A stretch of 64,000 nucleotides of DNA from Mycobacterium sp. IS-836 (GTDB taxonomy: Bacteria; Actinomycetota; Actinomycetes; Mycobacteriales; Mycobacteriaceae): NCBI RefSeq assembly GCF_001954275.1, contig NZ_MBEU01000003.1, positions 59,794 to 123,793 on the forward strand, in the 5' to 3' direction. This document shows, one piece after another, positions 56,522 to 64,000 of the stretch. The notes under the pieces were generated by a model. The model searched no databases, was not told the origin of the DNA, and worked only from the letters and a program-made list of their open reading frames with translations. Position 1 is the stretch's first letter. Each line of letters opens with the position of its first letter. A program made the position numbers and the translations under genes.

Positions 56522-56848
56522 CTACGCGGGGGGCTCCGGCGGCGCGAACTTCCAATTGTTGGGATTCTTGGTGGAATACAGCACCGGCATCAGCTGGCCC
56601 ACGGTCGGCCACGCGTCGACGTCGACCGCCATGCGTTGATACACGGAGTACTCATCGAGGGTGGGCCCGTTGATCACCCCCGCAATCGTGACGTATTGCT
56701 CACCAGTCACGTCCGGCCGCGGGCTGACGCCTGTCACCAACAGCGTGCCGCTCGCCAGCTCACCGCGCGGGCCACGCGGGATGAATCGCTGGGCAAGGAA
56801 GACCGCCAGGACGGCGACGAGTAGGAGCAGCACTCCGAATTCCCACAC
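56522..56848 (-). CDS. Small membrane-anchored protein of unknown function
   Basis: This 108-residue protein has one N-terminal helix (MWEFGVLLLLVAVLAVFLAQ), a short basic stretch and an extracytoplasmic beta-rich domain (ASGTLLVTGVSPRPDVTGEQ, GPTLDEYSVYQRMAVDVDAW). It lies between the PPE pair and the HisN-like gene and faces away from the latter. No family is recognised with confidence. Confidence 0.75.
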   Translation of the reverse strand: MWEFGVLLLLVAVLAVFLAQRFIPRGPRGELASGTLLVTGVSPRPDVTGEQYVTIAGVINGPTLDEYSVYQRMAVDVDAWPTVGQLMPVLYSTKNPNNWKFAPPEPPA

Positions 56849-56906
56849 GCATCCAGGTTAGGGCTTTCGAAGAGTCGTTTCTGAAAGTCGTGGTAGGACT
56901 GCTGGC

Positions 56907-57710
56907 ATGGCCCGGGATGATCTGGCGCTGGCGCTCGTGCTGGCCGACCGTGCGGACACACTGACTCGAGCCCGGTTCGGCGCACTCGACCTGCGCATCG
57001 ACACCAAACCGGATCTGACTCCGGTGACCGACGCCGATCGGGCGGTCGAGGCCGACCTGCGCGCGGCGCTCGGGCGCGAACGGCCGGACGACAGCATCGT
57101 CGGCGAGGAGTTCGGCGGCACCACATCCTTCACCGGGCGGCAATGGATCATCGACCCGATCGACGGAACCAAGAACTTCGTGCGCGGAGTGCCGGTGTGG
57201 GCCAGTTTGATCGCGATGCTCGAGGACGGCGCGCCCTCGGTCGGCGTGGTGAGCGCGCCCGCGCTGCAGCGTCGGTGGTGGGCCGCCCGCGGCCGCGGCG
57301 CGTTCGTCGCCGTCGAGGGATCCCCGCCGCGTCAAATCTCGGTTTCCTCTGTCGCACAGCTGGATTCGGCCAGTCTGTCGTTCGCGAGCCTGTCGGGATG
57401 GGCGCAACGCGGTTTGCGCGAACGCTTCGTCGAGCTGACCGACGCGGTGTGGCGGGTGCGCGCCTTCGGCGACTTCTGGTCCTATTGCCTCCTCGCCGAG
57501 GGGGCCATCGATATCGCCGCCGAGCCGGAGGTGTCGGTGTGGGACTTGGCGCCCCTCGACATCCTGGTCCGCGAGGCGGGCGGGACGTTCACCGGCTTGG
57601 ACGGGAGCGCGGGCCCGCACCGCGGCAGCGCCGTGGCGACCAACGGGCTGCTGCACGACCAGGTGCTCGCTCGCATCGGCTCGCATCCGAAAGCACGCGG
57701 TGTGAATTAG
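56907..57710 (+). CDS. hisN: Histidinol-phosphatase / inositol-monophosphatase family enzyme
   Basis: This 267-residue metal-dependent phosphatase has [26 protein letters not shown] (metal Glu), [20 protein letters not shown] (metal Asp pair and phosphate loop) and [17 protein letters not shown] (metal Asp). Its M. tuberculosis counterpart Rv3137 has been shown to act as histidinol-phosphate phosphatase in histidine synthesis. It starts with ATG 58 bases from the divergent small membrane gene. Confidence 0.93.
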   Translation: MARDDLALALVLADRADTLTRARFGALDLRIDTKPDLTPVTDADRAVEADLRAALGRERPDDSIVGEEFGGTTSFTGRQWIIDPIDGTKNFVRGVPVWASLIAMLEDGAPSVGVVSAPALQRRWWAARGRGAFVAVEGSPPRQISVSSVAQLDSASLSFASLSGWAQRGLRERFVELTDAVWRVRAFGDFWSYCLLAEGAIDIAAEPEVSVWDLAPLDILVREAGGTFTGLDGSAGPHRGSAVATNGLLHDQVLARIGSHPKARGVN

Positions 57711-57728
57711 TTAACAGGGCATTTCCGC

Positions 57729-57754
57729 GCTATCTTACTCCGGAGTAAGATAGC
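57729..57754. promoter_or_regulatory. Perfect 26-bp palindromic operator before fadE24
   Basis: Each 13-base arm is an exact reverse complement of the other, centred on TTACTCCGGAGTAA (57735-57748). It lies 37 bases before the fadE24 start and contains TATCTT and TAAGAT, either of which could be a -10. It fits a TetR-type repressor of fatty-acid genes. No TetR gene is adjacent. Confidence 0.85.
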
Positions 57755-57790
57755 GTCATCCGCATCGCCCCAACGACCGAGGCTGCCGAA

Positions 57791-59194
57791 ATGACCGGTT
57801 CGAAGAAGACTCAATCGTCGAAATCCACGCGTTCGCGCTTCCGGCGGCGCGGCCGCAAGACCGGCGTCGGGCTGCAACCGCACCGGCGGACCGGGATCGA
57901 TATCACCATGGCGCTACTCACCCCGCTCGTCGGGCAGGAGTTTCTGGACAAATACCATCTGCGCGACCCGCTCAACCGGGCCCTGCGGTACGGCACCAAG
58001 ACGATCTTCTCCACTGCCGGCGCCACCAGCCGGCAGTTCAAACGGGTTCAGAACCTTCGCGGCGGACCGACCCGGCTCAAGTCGAGCGGCAAGGACTACT
58101 ACGACCTGACGCCCGACGATGAGCAGAAGATGATCGTCGAGACCCTCGAGGATTTCGCCGCAGAGGTGCTGCGGCCCGCGGCGCCCGACGCCGACGAGGC
58201 CGCGACCTACCCGCCGGATCTGATCGCCAAGGCGGCCGAGTTGGGCATCACCGCGATCAACATCCCCGAGGACTTCGAAGGGATCGCCGCGCACCGTTCC
58301 AGCGTCACCAACGTACTGGCGGCGGAGGCCCTGGCCTACGGCGACATGGGTCTGGCTCTGCCGATTCTGGCGCCGGGAGGAGTGGCGTCCGCGCTGACCC
58401 ATTGGGGCAGCGCGGACCAGCAGGCCACGTACCTGCCCGAGTTCGCCGGCGAGAACGTCCCGCAGGCCTGTGTGGCCATCGCGGAGCCACAGCCGCTGTT
58501 CGACCCCACCCGGCTGAGGACCACTGCCGTGCGGACACCGAGCGGATACCGGCTCGACGGGGTGAAGTCGTTGGTCCCCGCCGCGGCCGACGCCGAGCTG
58601 TTCATCGTCGGCGCGCAACTGAACGGCAAACCGGCACTGTTCATCGTCGAGTCATCCACCAAAGGCCTTACCGTCAAAGCGGATCCGAGCATGGGGATTC
58701 GTTCGGCGGCCCTGGGCCAGGTCGAACTCTCCGGCGTGTCGGTTCCGGCCAACGCCAGGCTGGGCGAGGACGAGGCGACCGACGACGACTACTCCGAGGC
58801 GCTCGCGCTGTCCCGGCTGGGCTGGGCGGCGCTGGCAGTCGGCACATCGCACGCGGTTCTCGACTACGTCATCCCGTATGTGAAAGAGCGCGAAGCGTTC
58901 GGCGAGCCGATCGCCCACCGCCAAGCCGTCGCGTTCATGTGCGCCAACATCGCGATCGAACTCGATGGGCTGCGGCTGATCACCTGGCGCGGCGCGGCGC
59001 GCGCCGAGCAGGGCCTTCCGTTCGCCCGCGAGGCGGCGCTGGCCAAGCGGCTCGGCGCCGACAAGGGCATGCAAATCGGGCTGGACGGGGTGCAACTGCT
59101 CGGCGGCCACGGCTACACGAAGGAACACCCGGTCGAACGCTGGTACCGGGACCTGCGGGCCATCGGTGTCGCCGAGGGCGTCGTCGTCATCTAA
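57791..59194 (+). CDS. fadE24: Acyl-CoA dehydrogenase FadE24
   Basis: This 467-residue protein has a long basic N-terminal extension (SKKTQSSKSTRSRFRRRGRK). The ACAD fold begins near residue 110 (DEQKMIVETLEDFAAEVLRP) and shows VAIAEPQPLFDPTRLRTTAV, SRLGWAALAVGTSHAVLDYV and the C-terminal FAD region GVQLLGGHGYTKEHPVERWY. It oxidises an acyl-CoA to an enoyl-CoA and probably works as a heteromer with fadE23 downstream. Its promoter has a perfect palindrome. Its stop lies in a 12-bp tandem repeat. Confidence 0.93.
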   Translation: MTGSKKTQSSKSTRSRFRRRGRKTGVGLQPHRRTGIDITMALLTPLVGQEFLDKYHLRDPLNRALRYGTKTIFSTAGATSRQFKRVQNLRGGPTRLKSSGKDYYDLTPDDEQKMIVETLEDFAAEVLRPAAPDADEAATYPPDLIAKAAELGITAINIPEDFEGIAAHRSSVTNVLAAEALAYGDMGLALPILAPGGVASALTHWGSADQQATYLPEFAGENVPQACVAIAEPQPLFDPTRLRTTAVRTPSGYRLDGVKSLVPAAADAELFIVGAQLNGKPALFIVESSTKGLTVKADPSMGIRSAALGQVELSGVSVPANARLGEDEATDDDYSEALALSRLGWAALAVGTSHAVLDYVIPYVKEREAFGEPIAHRQAVAFMCANIAIELDGLRLITWRGAARAEQGLPFAREAALAKRLGADKGMQIGLDGVQLLGGHGYTKEHPVERWYRDLRAIGVAEGVVVI

Positions 59195-59230
59195 GTCGTC
59201 ATCTAAGTCGTCATCCAAGTCGTCATCTAG
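59183..59230. repeat. Four 12-bp tandem units spanning the fadE24 stop codon
   Basis: GTCGTCATCTAA occurs at 59183-59194 and 59195-59206, GTCGTCATCCAA at 59207-59218 and GTCGTCATCTAG at 59219-59230. The first unit supplies the last codons (Val-Val-Ile) and TAA of fadE24. The second repeats the stop in the same frame, so copy changes would leave the protein unchanged. Confidence 0.95.
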
Positions 59231-59259
59231 CTCGTTACTTCTGAAGCGAAAGACCAATC

Positions 59260-60468
59260 ATGGCAATCAATCTGGAACTGCCCCGCAAGATGCAAGCGGT
59301 GATCGACAAGGCGCACCAGGCCGGCGCGGAGCTGATGCGACCGATCGCCCGCAAGTACGACCTCAAAGAGCACGCCTACCCCGTCGAGCTGGACACGCTG
59401 GCCAGCCTGTTCGCCGGAGCAGCCGAGTCCAACGCCCTGGGCCTCGCCGGAGCCGATGCGTTCCGCAGCGGTGAAAGCAAGGAGGAAAACCGCAACGGCG
59501 CAAACATGGCCGCGGTCCTGCAGACGTTGGAGGCCTGCTGGGGGGACGCGGCGATGATGCTGTCGATCCCCTATCAGGGCCTGGGCAACGCGGCGATCTC
59601 CGGGGTGGCCACCGATGAGCAACTGCAGCGGCTGGGCCGGGTCTGGGCCGCGATGGCCATCACCGAACCGAGTTTCGGATCCGACTCCGCGGCGGTGTCC
59701 ACCACCGCGAAGCTGGACGGCGACGAATACGTGATCAACGGCGAAAAGATCTTCGTCACAGCCGGTTCGCGGGCCACGCACATCGTGGTGTGGGCAACGC
59801 TGGACAAATCGCAGGGACGGCCGGCGATCAAATCGTTCATCGTGCCGCGCGAACACCCCGGCGTCACCGTCGAGCGGCTGGAGAACAAGCTCGGCATCAA
59901 GGGCTCCGACACCGCCGTCATCCGGTTCGACAACGCCCGCATTCCGAAGGACAACCTGCTCGGCAACCCCGAAATCGAATCGGGCAAGGGCTTTTCCGGG
60001 GTAATGGAGACGTTCGACAACACCCGTCCGGTGGTGGCCGCGATGGCCATCGGGATTGCCCGGGCAGCCCTGGAGGAACTGCGCAAGATCCTGACCGAGG
60101 CCGGTGTCGAGATCTCCTACGACAAGCCCTCACACGTCCAAAGCGCCGCCGCGGCCGAGTTCCTGCGGATGGAGGCCGACTGGGAGTCCAGCTACCAGCT
60201 GACCCTGCGGGCAGCGTGGCAGGCGGACAACCAGATTCCCAACTCCAAAGAGGCGTCCATGGCCAAGGCCAAAGCGGGTCGGGTGGGTAGCGACATCACC
60301 CTCAAGGCCGTCGAATTGGTTGGCACCACAGGCTATTCCGAGCACACGCTGTTGGAGAAGTGGGCACGCGACTCCAAGATCATGGACATCTTCGAGGGCA
60401 CTCAGCAGATCCAGCAGCTGGTGGTCGCGCGTCGCCTGCTGGGCCTGTCGTCGGCCGAGCTCAAGTAG
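59260..60468 (+). CDS. fadE23: Acyl-CoA dehydrogenase FadE23
   Basis: This 402-residue ACAD has AMAITEPSFGSDSAAVSTTA (substrate and FAD loop), GDEYVINGEKIFVTAGSRAT, ETFDNTRPVVAAMAIGIARA and a C-terminal GYSEHTLLEKWARDSKIMDI followed by FEGTQQIQQLVVARRLL. It is co-transcribed with fadE24 (66-base gap) and probably forms an alpha2-beta2-type heterotetramer with it, as in other paired mycobacterial FadE enzymes. GAAAG lies before the ATG. Confidence 0.94.
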   Translation: MAINLELPRKMQAVIDKAHQAGAELMRPIARKYDLKEHAYPVELDTLASLFAGAAESNALGLAGADAFRSGESKEENRNGANMAAVLQTLEACWGDAAMMLSIPYQGLGNAAISGVATDEQLQRLGRVWAAMAITEPSFGSDSAAVSTTAKLDGDEYVINGEKIFVTAGSRATHIVVWATLDKSQGRPAIKSFIVPREHPGVTVERLENKLGIKGSDTAVIRFDNARIPKDNLLGNPEIESGKGFSGVMETFDNTRPVVAAMAIGIARAALEELRKILTEAGVEISYDKPSHVQSAAAAEFLRMEADWESSYQLTLRAAWQADNQIPNSKEASMAKAKAGRVGSDITLKAVELVGTTGYSEHTLLEKWARDSKIMDIFEGTQQIQQLVVARRLLGLSSAELK

Positions 60469-60985
60469 CGATCGGCCGCGGCGGGTCGTCCCCGTCGTTC
60501 GGCAGGTCGAGCTGCCACCACGAGACGTCATGCCACGCGCCGAGTTTCCATCCGACCCTGCGGTAATGGCCCGCGGGCCGAAAGCCGAACGCCCGATGTA
60601 ACGCATTGCTGGCGTCGTTGGGTTGGGCGATGCCGGCGAACGCGCGCCGGAAACCACGTTCGGCGAGCCGGTGCAGCAGTTCGGCGTAGAGCATTCGGCC
60701 ACCGCCCTTCCCTCGCCGGTCCTGGGCGAGGTAGACGCTCGTCTCGACCGACCACTGGTAGGCGGCGCGCGAATTGAACTGGTGCGCATAGGCGTAACCG
60801 ATGACGTCCCCGTCAACGTCGAGCACCAGCCATTCGTGCGTCACCCGCGCGTCGGCGATGCGTGCCGCCATTTCCTCGACCGTCGGGACCTCCGTTTCGA
60901 ACGTGATCACGGTGTCCAGCACGTACGGGCGGTAGATCTCGACGCACGCCGCGGCATCGGCGGCGGTCGCGGGTCTGACGCGCAT
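60461..60985 (-). CDS. GNAT N-acetyltransferase, phosphinothricin-acetyltransferase-like
   Basis: This 174-residue protein has MRVRPATAADAAACVEIYRP, FETEVPTVEEMAARIADAR, GYAYAHQFNSRAAYQWSVE, the acetyl-CoA loop RRGKGGGRMLYAELL, and IAQPNDASNALHRAFGF with GWKLGAWHDVSWWQLDLP. These are the pattern of bar/pat and methionine-sulfoximine acetyltransferases, which detoxify glutamate analogues. Its ATG overlaps the stop of the aldo/keto reductase gene (TGATG). Its end overlaps fadE23 by 8 bases, tail to tail. Confidence 0.9.
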   Translation of the reverse strand: MRVRPATAADAAACVEIYRPYVLDTVITFETEVPTVEEMAARIADARVTHEWLVLDVDGDVIGYAYAHQFNSRAAYQWSVETSVYLAQDRRGKGGGRMLYAELLHRLAERGFRRAFAGIAQPNDASNALHRAFGFRPAGHYRRVGWKLGAWHDVSWWQLDLPNDGDDPPRPIAT

Positions 60986-61839
60986 CAACCGACCGCGTTC
61001 AGCCGTTCGCGGCTTTCGTCGTCGAGCTCGATCGAGGCGACGTCGAGGTTCTCCTCCAGGTGCCGCACGGACGACGTGCCCGGGATGAGCAGCACATTGG
61101 GCGCCACGCTCAGCGTCCACGCCAACGCGACTTGGGCCGGGGTGCGCCCGATTCGCTCCGCGATCTGCTGCACCAGCGGGTTGGTGAGCACCGGGTTCGG
61201 CTGGACGAAGGCGGCCCCTAGTGGGAAGAACGGGACGAACGCGATTCCCCGGGCCGCGCATTCGTCCAGCACCCCGGCCGACTCCCGGTGAATCAGGTTG
61301 AAAGCGTTTTGCACACAGGCGATCTCGGTGCGCTCCAGCGCGTGCAGTAGGTGATCGCGGTTGATATTGCTCAGCCCGATGCCGCCGATCAATCCCTCGT
61401 CACGGGCTTGGATCATGACCGAGAGCTGGTCGTCGAACAGTTGGTCCGGCCCCTCGCTCTCGAACACCCGCAGGTTGACCGCGGCTAGCTGGTCCACGCC
61501 GAGAGTGAGCAGATTCATTTCGATGTCACGGCGCAAGTCGGCGGGCTCGGTGAATGGCAGCCAGGCGCCGGTGTCGTCGCGGTGGCCGCCGACTTTGCTC
61601 ACCAGGGCCAGGTTCTCCGAGTACGGATGCAACGCCTCGCGGATGAGCTCATTGGCGACGTCGGGGCCGTAGAACTGAGCGGTGTCGATGTGGTTGACGC
61701 CGAGCTCGACGGCGCGGCGCAGCACCGCCAGCGCCTCGTCGCGATCCCGCGGCGGCCCGAACGCGTTCGGGCCGGGCAGTTGCATCGCGCCGAAGCCGAT
61801 GCGGGCGACGGAAACGCTACCGAGTGGAAAGGAATCCAT
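60985..61839 (-). CDS. Aldo/keto reductase
   Basis: This 284-residue TIM-barrel enzyme has GFGAMQLPGPNAFGPPRDRD, the catalytic Asp and Tyr in NHIDTAQFYGPDVANELIRE, the Lys in LALVSKVGG, GGIGLSNINRDHLLHALERT and the cofactor part LIPGTSSVRHLEENLDVASI. It reduces aldehydes or ketones with NADPH. It starts 22 bases from the divergent reductase at 61862 and is coupled to the GNAT gene. The substrate is unknown. Confidence 0.92.
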   Translation of the reverse strand: MDSFPLGSVSVARIGFGAMQLPGPNAFGPPRDRDEALAVLRRAVELGVNHIDTAQFYGPDVANELIREALHPYSENLALVSKVGGHRDDTGAWLPFTEPADLRRDIEMNLLTLGVDQLAAVNLRVFESEGPDQLFDDQLSVMIQARDEGLIGGIGLSNINRDHLLHALERTEIACVQNAFNLIHRESAGVLDECAARGIAFVPFFPLGAAFVQPNPVLTNPLVQQIAERIGRTPAQVALAWTLSVAPNVLLIPGTSSVRHLEENLDVASIELDDESRERLNAVG

Positions 61840-61861
61840 AGGGTGAGGTTAGCGTCGAGGA

Positions 61862-62860
61862 ATGGACACTTTTCACGCGCTGGTCGCGCGGCAAGACGGT
61901 GACCGGATCACCGCGTCGGTCGAGACACTGAGCCAATCCGACCTACCGCCCGGTGAGGTGACCATCCGGGTCTTGTATTCGAGCGTCAACTTCAAAGACG
62001 CGCTGGCGCTGACGCCGAAGGGCGGCGTCGTGCGCGACTACCCGGTCGTGCCGGGCATCGATCTGGCCGGCGAAGTGGTCGAGTCGCAGTCGGCCGATTT
62101 CGCCGTCGGCGACCAGGTCCTGGCCCACGGGTACGCGATCGGCACCGGTCATCACGGCGGCTACGCGGAATACGCGCGGCTGCGGGCCGACCAGGTGGTG
62201 GCGCTCGGCGCGTTGAGTCCGCACGAGGGCGCCGCGATCGGCACCGCCGGGTTCACCGCCGCGATGAGCGTGCAGGCGCTGATCGATTGGGGCATCAAGC
62301 CCGACGCCGGATCCGTCGTCGTCACCGGCGCCTCCGGCGGGGTCGGCTCCGTCAGCGTGGACCTACTGTCCGCCGCCGGCTATCGGGTGGTGGCCTCGAG
62401 CGGCAAGGAAGAGGCGGCCGACTTGCTCAAAGAGCTTGGCGCCGCGGAGGTTATCGGGCGGCTGCCCGAGGATCCCGACGCCAAACTGCGGCCGCTGGCC
62501 AAGGCGCGGTGGGCCGGGGCGGTGGACTGCGTGGGCGGCGCGACGCTGGCCGGTGTGCTCAGCGCCGTCGACTACGGCGGGGCGGTGGCCGCCAGCGGCC
62601 TCACCGGGGGTCCGGCCCTGCACACCACGGTGATGCCATTCATCCTGCGCGGCGTCGCCCTGCTGGGGATGGACTCGGTGCTGATGCCGATCGCCCGGCG
62701 CCGGAAGTTGTGGGCGCTGCTGGGTGACTCGTTGCGGCCGCGTCATCTGGACGCGGTCGTCAGCGACGTCGACGTCAAAGACGTCGTCGGCGTGATCGAT
62801 CGGGTACGTGCCGGCGCATTCACCGGCCGGGCGGTGGTGCGGGTCGCCGGCGGATTTTGA
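61862..62860 (+). CDS. MDR-family acryloyl-CoA reductase-like (YhdH/AcuI)
   Basis: This 332-residue zinc-free medium-chain reductase has VLYSSVNFKDALALTPKGGV, YPVVPGIDLAGEVVES, GHHGGYAEYARLRADQVV, the NADPH loop VTGASGGVGSVSVDLLSAAG, and ASGLTGGPALHTTVMPFILR. AcuI-type enzymes reduce acrylyl-CoA to propionyl-CoA; quinone reduction is an alternative. It lies 22 bases before fadB4 and near the FadE genes, consistent with acyl-CoA metabolism. Confidence 0.88.
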   Translation: MDTFHALVARQDGDRITASVETLSQSDLPPGEVTIRVLYSSVNFKDALALTPKGGVVRDYPVVPGIDLAGEVVESQSADFAVGDQVLAHGYAIGTGHHGGYAEYARLRADQVVALGALSPHEGAAIGTAGFTAAMSVQALIDWGIKPDAGSVVVTGASGGVGSVSVDLLSAAGYRVVASSGKEEAADLLKELGAAEVIGRLPEDPDAKLRPLAKARWAGAVDCVGGATLAGVLSAVDYGGAVAASGLTGGPALHTTVMPFILRGVALLGMDSVLMPIARRRKLWALLGDSLRPRHLDAVVSDVDVKDVVGVIDRVRAGAFTGRAVVRVAGGF

Positions 62861-62882
62861 GCTGAAAGTAGGCTTTCCGACC

Positions 62883-63854
62883 ATGCGCGCTGCACGGGTG
62901 ACTCGGCTGGATGGTCCGGACGCGATCGAGGTAAGCGACGTCGACGAACCCTCGGGTGACGGTGTGGTGGTCGAGGTGCACGCGGCCGGGGCGGCATTCC
63001 CCGACGCGCTGCTGACCCGTGGCCTCTATCAGTACCGGCCGGAGCCGCCGTTCGTGCTCGGCGCGGAGATCGCCGGCGTCGTGCGCTCCGCGCCGGACGG
63101 CGCTCACGTGGGTCCCGGCGACAGGGTCGTCGGCCTGACGATGCTGTCCGGTGGCATGGCCGAGGTCGCGATCCTCTCACCCGATCGGGTGTTCAAGCTC
63201 CCGGACAACGTGAGTTTCGAGGCGGGCGCCGGCCTGCTGTTCAACGACCTGACGGTGTACTTCGCGCTGACCGTGCGTGGCCGGCTGGGCCAGGGTGAGA
63301 CGGTGCTGGTGCACGGCGCCGCCGGCGGGATCGGGACGTCGACGCTGCGGCTGGCGTCGTTGCTCGGGGCGTCGCGGACCATCGCGGTCGTCAGCACCGA
63401 AGACAAGGCGGACGTCGCGACGGCGGCCGGCGCCACCGATGTGGTGCTGGCCGAAGGTTTCAAGGACGCGGTCAAGGAGCTCACCGGCGGCCGCGGCGTC
63501 GACGTGGTCGTCGACCCGGTCGGGGGCGATCGGTTCACCGATTCATTGCGCTCGCTCGCCCCGGGCGGACGGCTGCTGGTCATCGGGTTCACCGGCGGGG
63601 AGATTCCGACCGTGAAGGTGAACCGCCTGCTGCTCAACAACATTGACGTCGTCGGCGTGGGCTGGGGCGCCTGGACGGCCACGCACCCGGACGCGCTCGC
63701 CGAGCAGTGGGCCGGCCTCGAGGGCCTGCTCAGCTCGGGCCGGCTGACGCCGCCCACGCCCGAGGTCTACCCGCTGGAGCAGGCCGCCGCGGCGGTCGCG
63801 TCGCTGGAGAACCGCACCGCCAAGGGGAAAGTCGTCGTCCGCGTCCGCGATTGA
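62883..63854 (+). CDS. fadB4: MDR-family NADPH:quinone reductase-like, FadB4
   Basis: This 323-residue protein has VVVEVHAAGAAFPDALLTRG, PEPPFVLGAEIAGVV, VLVHGAAGGIGTSTLRLASL (NADPH loop) and GRGVDVVVDPVGGDRFTDSL. M. tuberculosis Rv3141, named fadB4, has the same length as I recall. It is a quinone oxidoreductase-type enzyme, not a hydroxyacyl-CoA dehydrogenase, despite the gene name. ATG 62883 is chosen over an in-frame start at 62808 that overlaps the previous gene. Confidence 0.9.
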   Translation: MRAARVTRLDGPDAIEVSDVDEPSGDGVVVEVHAAGAAFPDALLTRGLYQYRPEPPFVLGAEIAGVVRSAPDGAHVGPGDRVVGLTMLSGGMAEVAILSPDRVFKLPDNVSFEAGAGLLFNDLTVYFALTVRGRLGQGETVLVHGAAGGIGTSTLRLASLLGASRTIAVVSTEDKADVATAAGATDVVLAEGFKDAVKELTGGRGVDVVVDPVGGDRFTDSLRSLAPGGRLLVIGFTGGEIPTVKVNRLLLNNIDVVGVGWGAWTATHPDALAEQWAGLEGLLSSGRLTPPTPEVYPLEQAAAAVASLENRTAKGKVVVRVRD

Positions 63855-63931
63855 CGCGCGTCTCGGCCCCGGTTGATCGGGCCGCGTTGGTCGGCGACAC
63901 ATAAACGTCAGCGAAAACACGCCGGGTGGAT

Positions 63932-64000
63932 TCAAGGTTTGGTTGCAACAGGGGTTTGTGGTGGGGCTGACAGTAGTCGATCGAGGATTTGGGCGGGGCT
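63932..64000 (-). CDS. 3' end of a minus-strand gene entering at the right edge
   Basis: On the minus strand an open frame enters from the edge and stops at TGA (63934-63932). The last 22 residues read SPAQILDRLLSAPPQTPVAT-KP. Too little is visible for a family. It would converge on fadB4, leaving a 77-base gap in which I see nothing distinctive. Confidence 0.35.
   Translation of the reverse strand, partial: SPAQILDRLLSAPPQTPVATKP

Overview
The window is high-GC mycobacterial chromosome, most likely from a non-tuberculous, slow-growing Mycobacterium. The evidence is two PPE-SVP genes, a WXG100/ESX cargo module, the DosR-DosS pair, mycothiol-type enzymes, F420-dependent (LLM) oxidoreductases, a tmRNA tag ADSHQRDYALAA, and a gene order that follows the M. 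tuberculosis Rv3068c-Rv3108 and Rv3127-Rv3141 neighbourhoods as I remember them. The species cannot be fixed from sequence alone.

Layout. (1) 1-7.5 kb is an accessory block: two tandem IclR-type regulators made by duplication, then a same-strand cluster of a flavin oxidase, a ring-cleaving dioxygenase, a cytochrome P450, two tiny membrane proteins and an alpha/beta hydrolase. It looks like a small aromatic or isoprenoid catabolic operon and ends at a tRNA-Ala gene. (2) 7.7-19.1 kb is core: phosphoglucomutase, a paired CrcB fluoride channel with a triple-DUF190 protein, an MbtK-like acyltransferase, LLM oxidoreductases, a DUF488 protein, an HNH/DUF222 protein with a perfect SOS box on its start codon, a DsbA-like protein, a CitE-like lyase, a hemerythrin with a SigF-like promoter, and SelO. 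(3) 19-27 kb holds a TetR regulator, a DUF732 protein, a phospholipase D, an enolase paralogue lacking canonical catalytic residues, and a complete ECF transporter fused into one chain. The last two genes face each other, and each is preceded by the same promoter-like element. (4) 27-30.1 kb is a polymorphic-toxin island: WXG100 partner, WXG-domain toxin with a proline-rich linker, and two immunity-type genes, the 3' part being AT-richer. (5) 30.1-37.6 kb carries a Tat-lipoprotein amidase, a hydrolase-cyclase fusion, a mutarotase lipoprotein, a self-sufficient P450-reductase fusion and a repeat-rich secreted protein. (6) 37.7-47.9 kb is core again: ssrA, a mycothiol-dependent isomerase-like gene, an EamA transporter, smpB, ftsX, ftsE, an MscS channel, prfB, fprA and an AgpS-like gene. 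(7) 48-53.9 kb is the dormancy region: two Acg-type nitroreductase-like genes, a PNPOx-like gene, dosS, dosR and a universal stress protein, with several DosR-like boxes. (8) 54-64 kb carries two PPE genes, a HisN-like phosphatase, fadE24 and fadE23 behind a perfect 26-bp palindrome, a GNAT, an aldo/keto reductase and two MDR-type reductases; the 3' end of a minus-strand gene enters at the right edge.

The best candidates for undescribed biology are the ESX-type toxin/two-immunity module (27.1-30.1 kb), the co-regulated pair of an atypical enolase and a single-chain ECF transporter (22.5-27.0 kb), and the IclR/dioxygenase/P450 cluster with its twin micro-membrane proteins (0.2-7.5 kb).
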